A stretch of DNA of 64,000 nt from the NCBI RefSeq assembly GCF_021530565.1, contig NZ_JAKGBI010000002.1, forward strand, positions 1-64,000, in the 5' to 3' direction. The translations under genes and the position numbers were made by a program. This DNA is from Pseudoalteromonas sp. SMS1. Its GTDB lineage: Bacteria; Pseudomonadota; Gammaproteobacteria; Enterobacterales; Alteromonadaceae. The notes under the pieces are model-generated. The model made no database searches. It saw only the letters and a program-made list of their open reading frames with translations, and had not been told where the DNA came from. Below, one piece after another: positions 63,757 through 64,000 of the stretch. The first letter of the stretch is position 1. Each line of letters starts with the position of its first letter.

Positions 63757-64000
63757 TTAGTCTAACCAGAAGTCTTTTCTGAACTTAATACCAAACTCGC
63801 TTCTGTCGTTACTGCGCATGACACCAACGAAACCAGATTGCTGCAAACGGCCCACATCATAAACTTCGTTAAAGATATTTTCGCCATATAGCGTAACTTC
63901 TGTATCACCTTCACTGTTTGTGTATGAGATGTTGAACCCAAACAGCTCACGAGATTCAATGAACTCGTTAGGGTTATTCACTGATTGACCTTGCATGTCA
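63757..64000 (-). CDS. TonB-dependent receptor, C-terminal part (cut by the window edge)
   Basis: About 81 codons of the 3' end of a larger gene. The residues show alternating barrel strands (RELFGFNISYTNSEGDTEVTLYG), then ENIFNEVYDVGRLQQSGFVG, a common N-x-F-x-x-x-Y-D motif near the last strands of TonB receptors, and RSEFGIKFRKDFWLD at the end, unusual in closing with Asp after the aromatic. The 5' part lies beyond the right edge, and the frame is open to it. The ligand cannot be judged. Confidence 0.8.
   Translation of the reverse strand, partial: DMQGQSVNNPNEFIESRELFGFNISYTNSEGDTEVTLYGENIFNEVYDVGRLQQSGFVGVMRSNDRSEFGIKFRKDFWLD

Overview
The window looks like a chromosomal segment of a marine gammaproteobacterium, most likely Pseudoalteromonas or a close relative in the Alteromonadales. 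This is inferred from moderate AT-richness, the conserved order uvrY-uvrC-pgsA-glyW/cysT/leuZ tRNAs, several TonB-dependent receptors and a HelD-type helicase. No insertion sequence, prophage, integrase or CRISPR array was recognised.

Layout. At the extreme left, two tandem stringent-type promoters and a boxA point off the left edge on the minus strand, so an rRNA operon almost certainly starts just outside the window. Positions 0.4-9.4 kb hold accessory and housekeeping genes: an EamA transporter, an Mpo1-like protein, a metal efflux pair (RND pump plus adaptor, with a His-rich exported protein), two GNAT acetyltransferases and a YaiI-family protein. From 9.5 to 25.8 kb come a chemoreceptor, a porin, an AraC regulator, a third GNAT, a very large SNF2-type helicase, a secreted protein of unknown function, a small-membrane-protein/PepSY operon and a cytochrome c peroxidase-like protein with an N-terminal Fn3-like domain. 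A decayed lipoprotein gene lies at 25.8-26.3 kb.

From 26.4 to 35.1 kb lies an operon encoding a MacA-like adaptor, a MacB-like ATPase, two FtsX-type permeases, an NtrC-family response regulator, its histidine kinase and a lipoprotein. It is preceded by a sigma-54-type -24/-12 promoter and a cluster of five CTGTCC repeats, which suggests that the regulator drives its own operon.

From 35.1 to 42.8 kb lies the most unusual locus. A secreted subtilase with a chitin-binding-like domain is divergent from a 1186-residue protein that fuses a Lon-like peptidase domain (Ser-Lys dyad apparently intact), an nSTAND-type NTPase, a membrane helix and TPR-like repeats. That gene is followed by a sigma-70-like factor and an overlapping gene of unknown family. 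The locus abuts the 3' end of a tRNA array and is the best candidate here for an undescribed signalling or conflict system.

From 43.5 to 47.6 kb are eight tRNA genes (Gly, Cys, Leu in partly repeated units) behind one stringent-type promoter, then pgsA, uvrC and uvrY. From 47.7 to 57.8 kb are a DAACS symporter, a DUF5916-like barrel protein, cysK, a periplasmic solute-binding-like protein, divergent queE and queC, a PspB-like small protein, and a divergent acyltransferase / LytTR regulator pair. From 58.1 kb to the right edge are a TonB-dependent receptor, a small double-glycine leader peptide with four Cys in its predicted core, a structured intergenic region, helD, and the 3' end of a second TonB-dependent receptor running off the edge.
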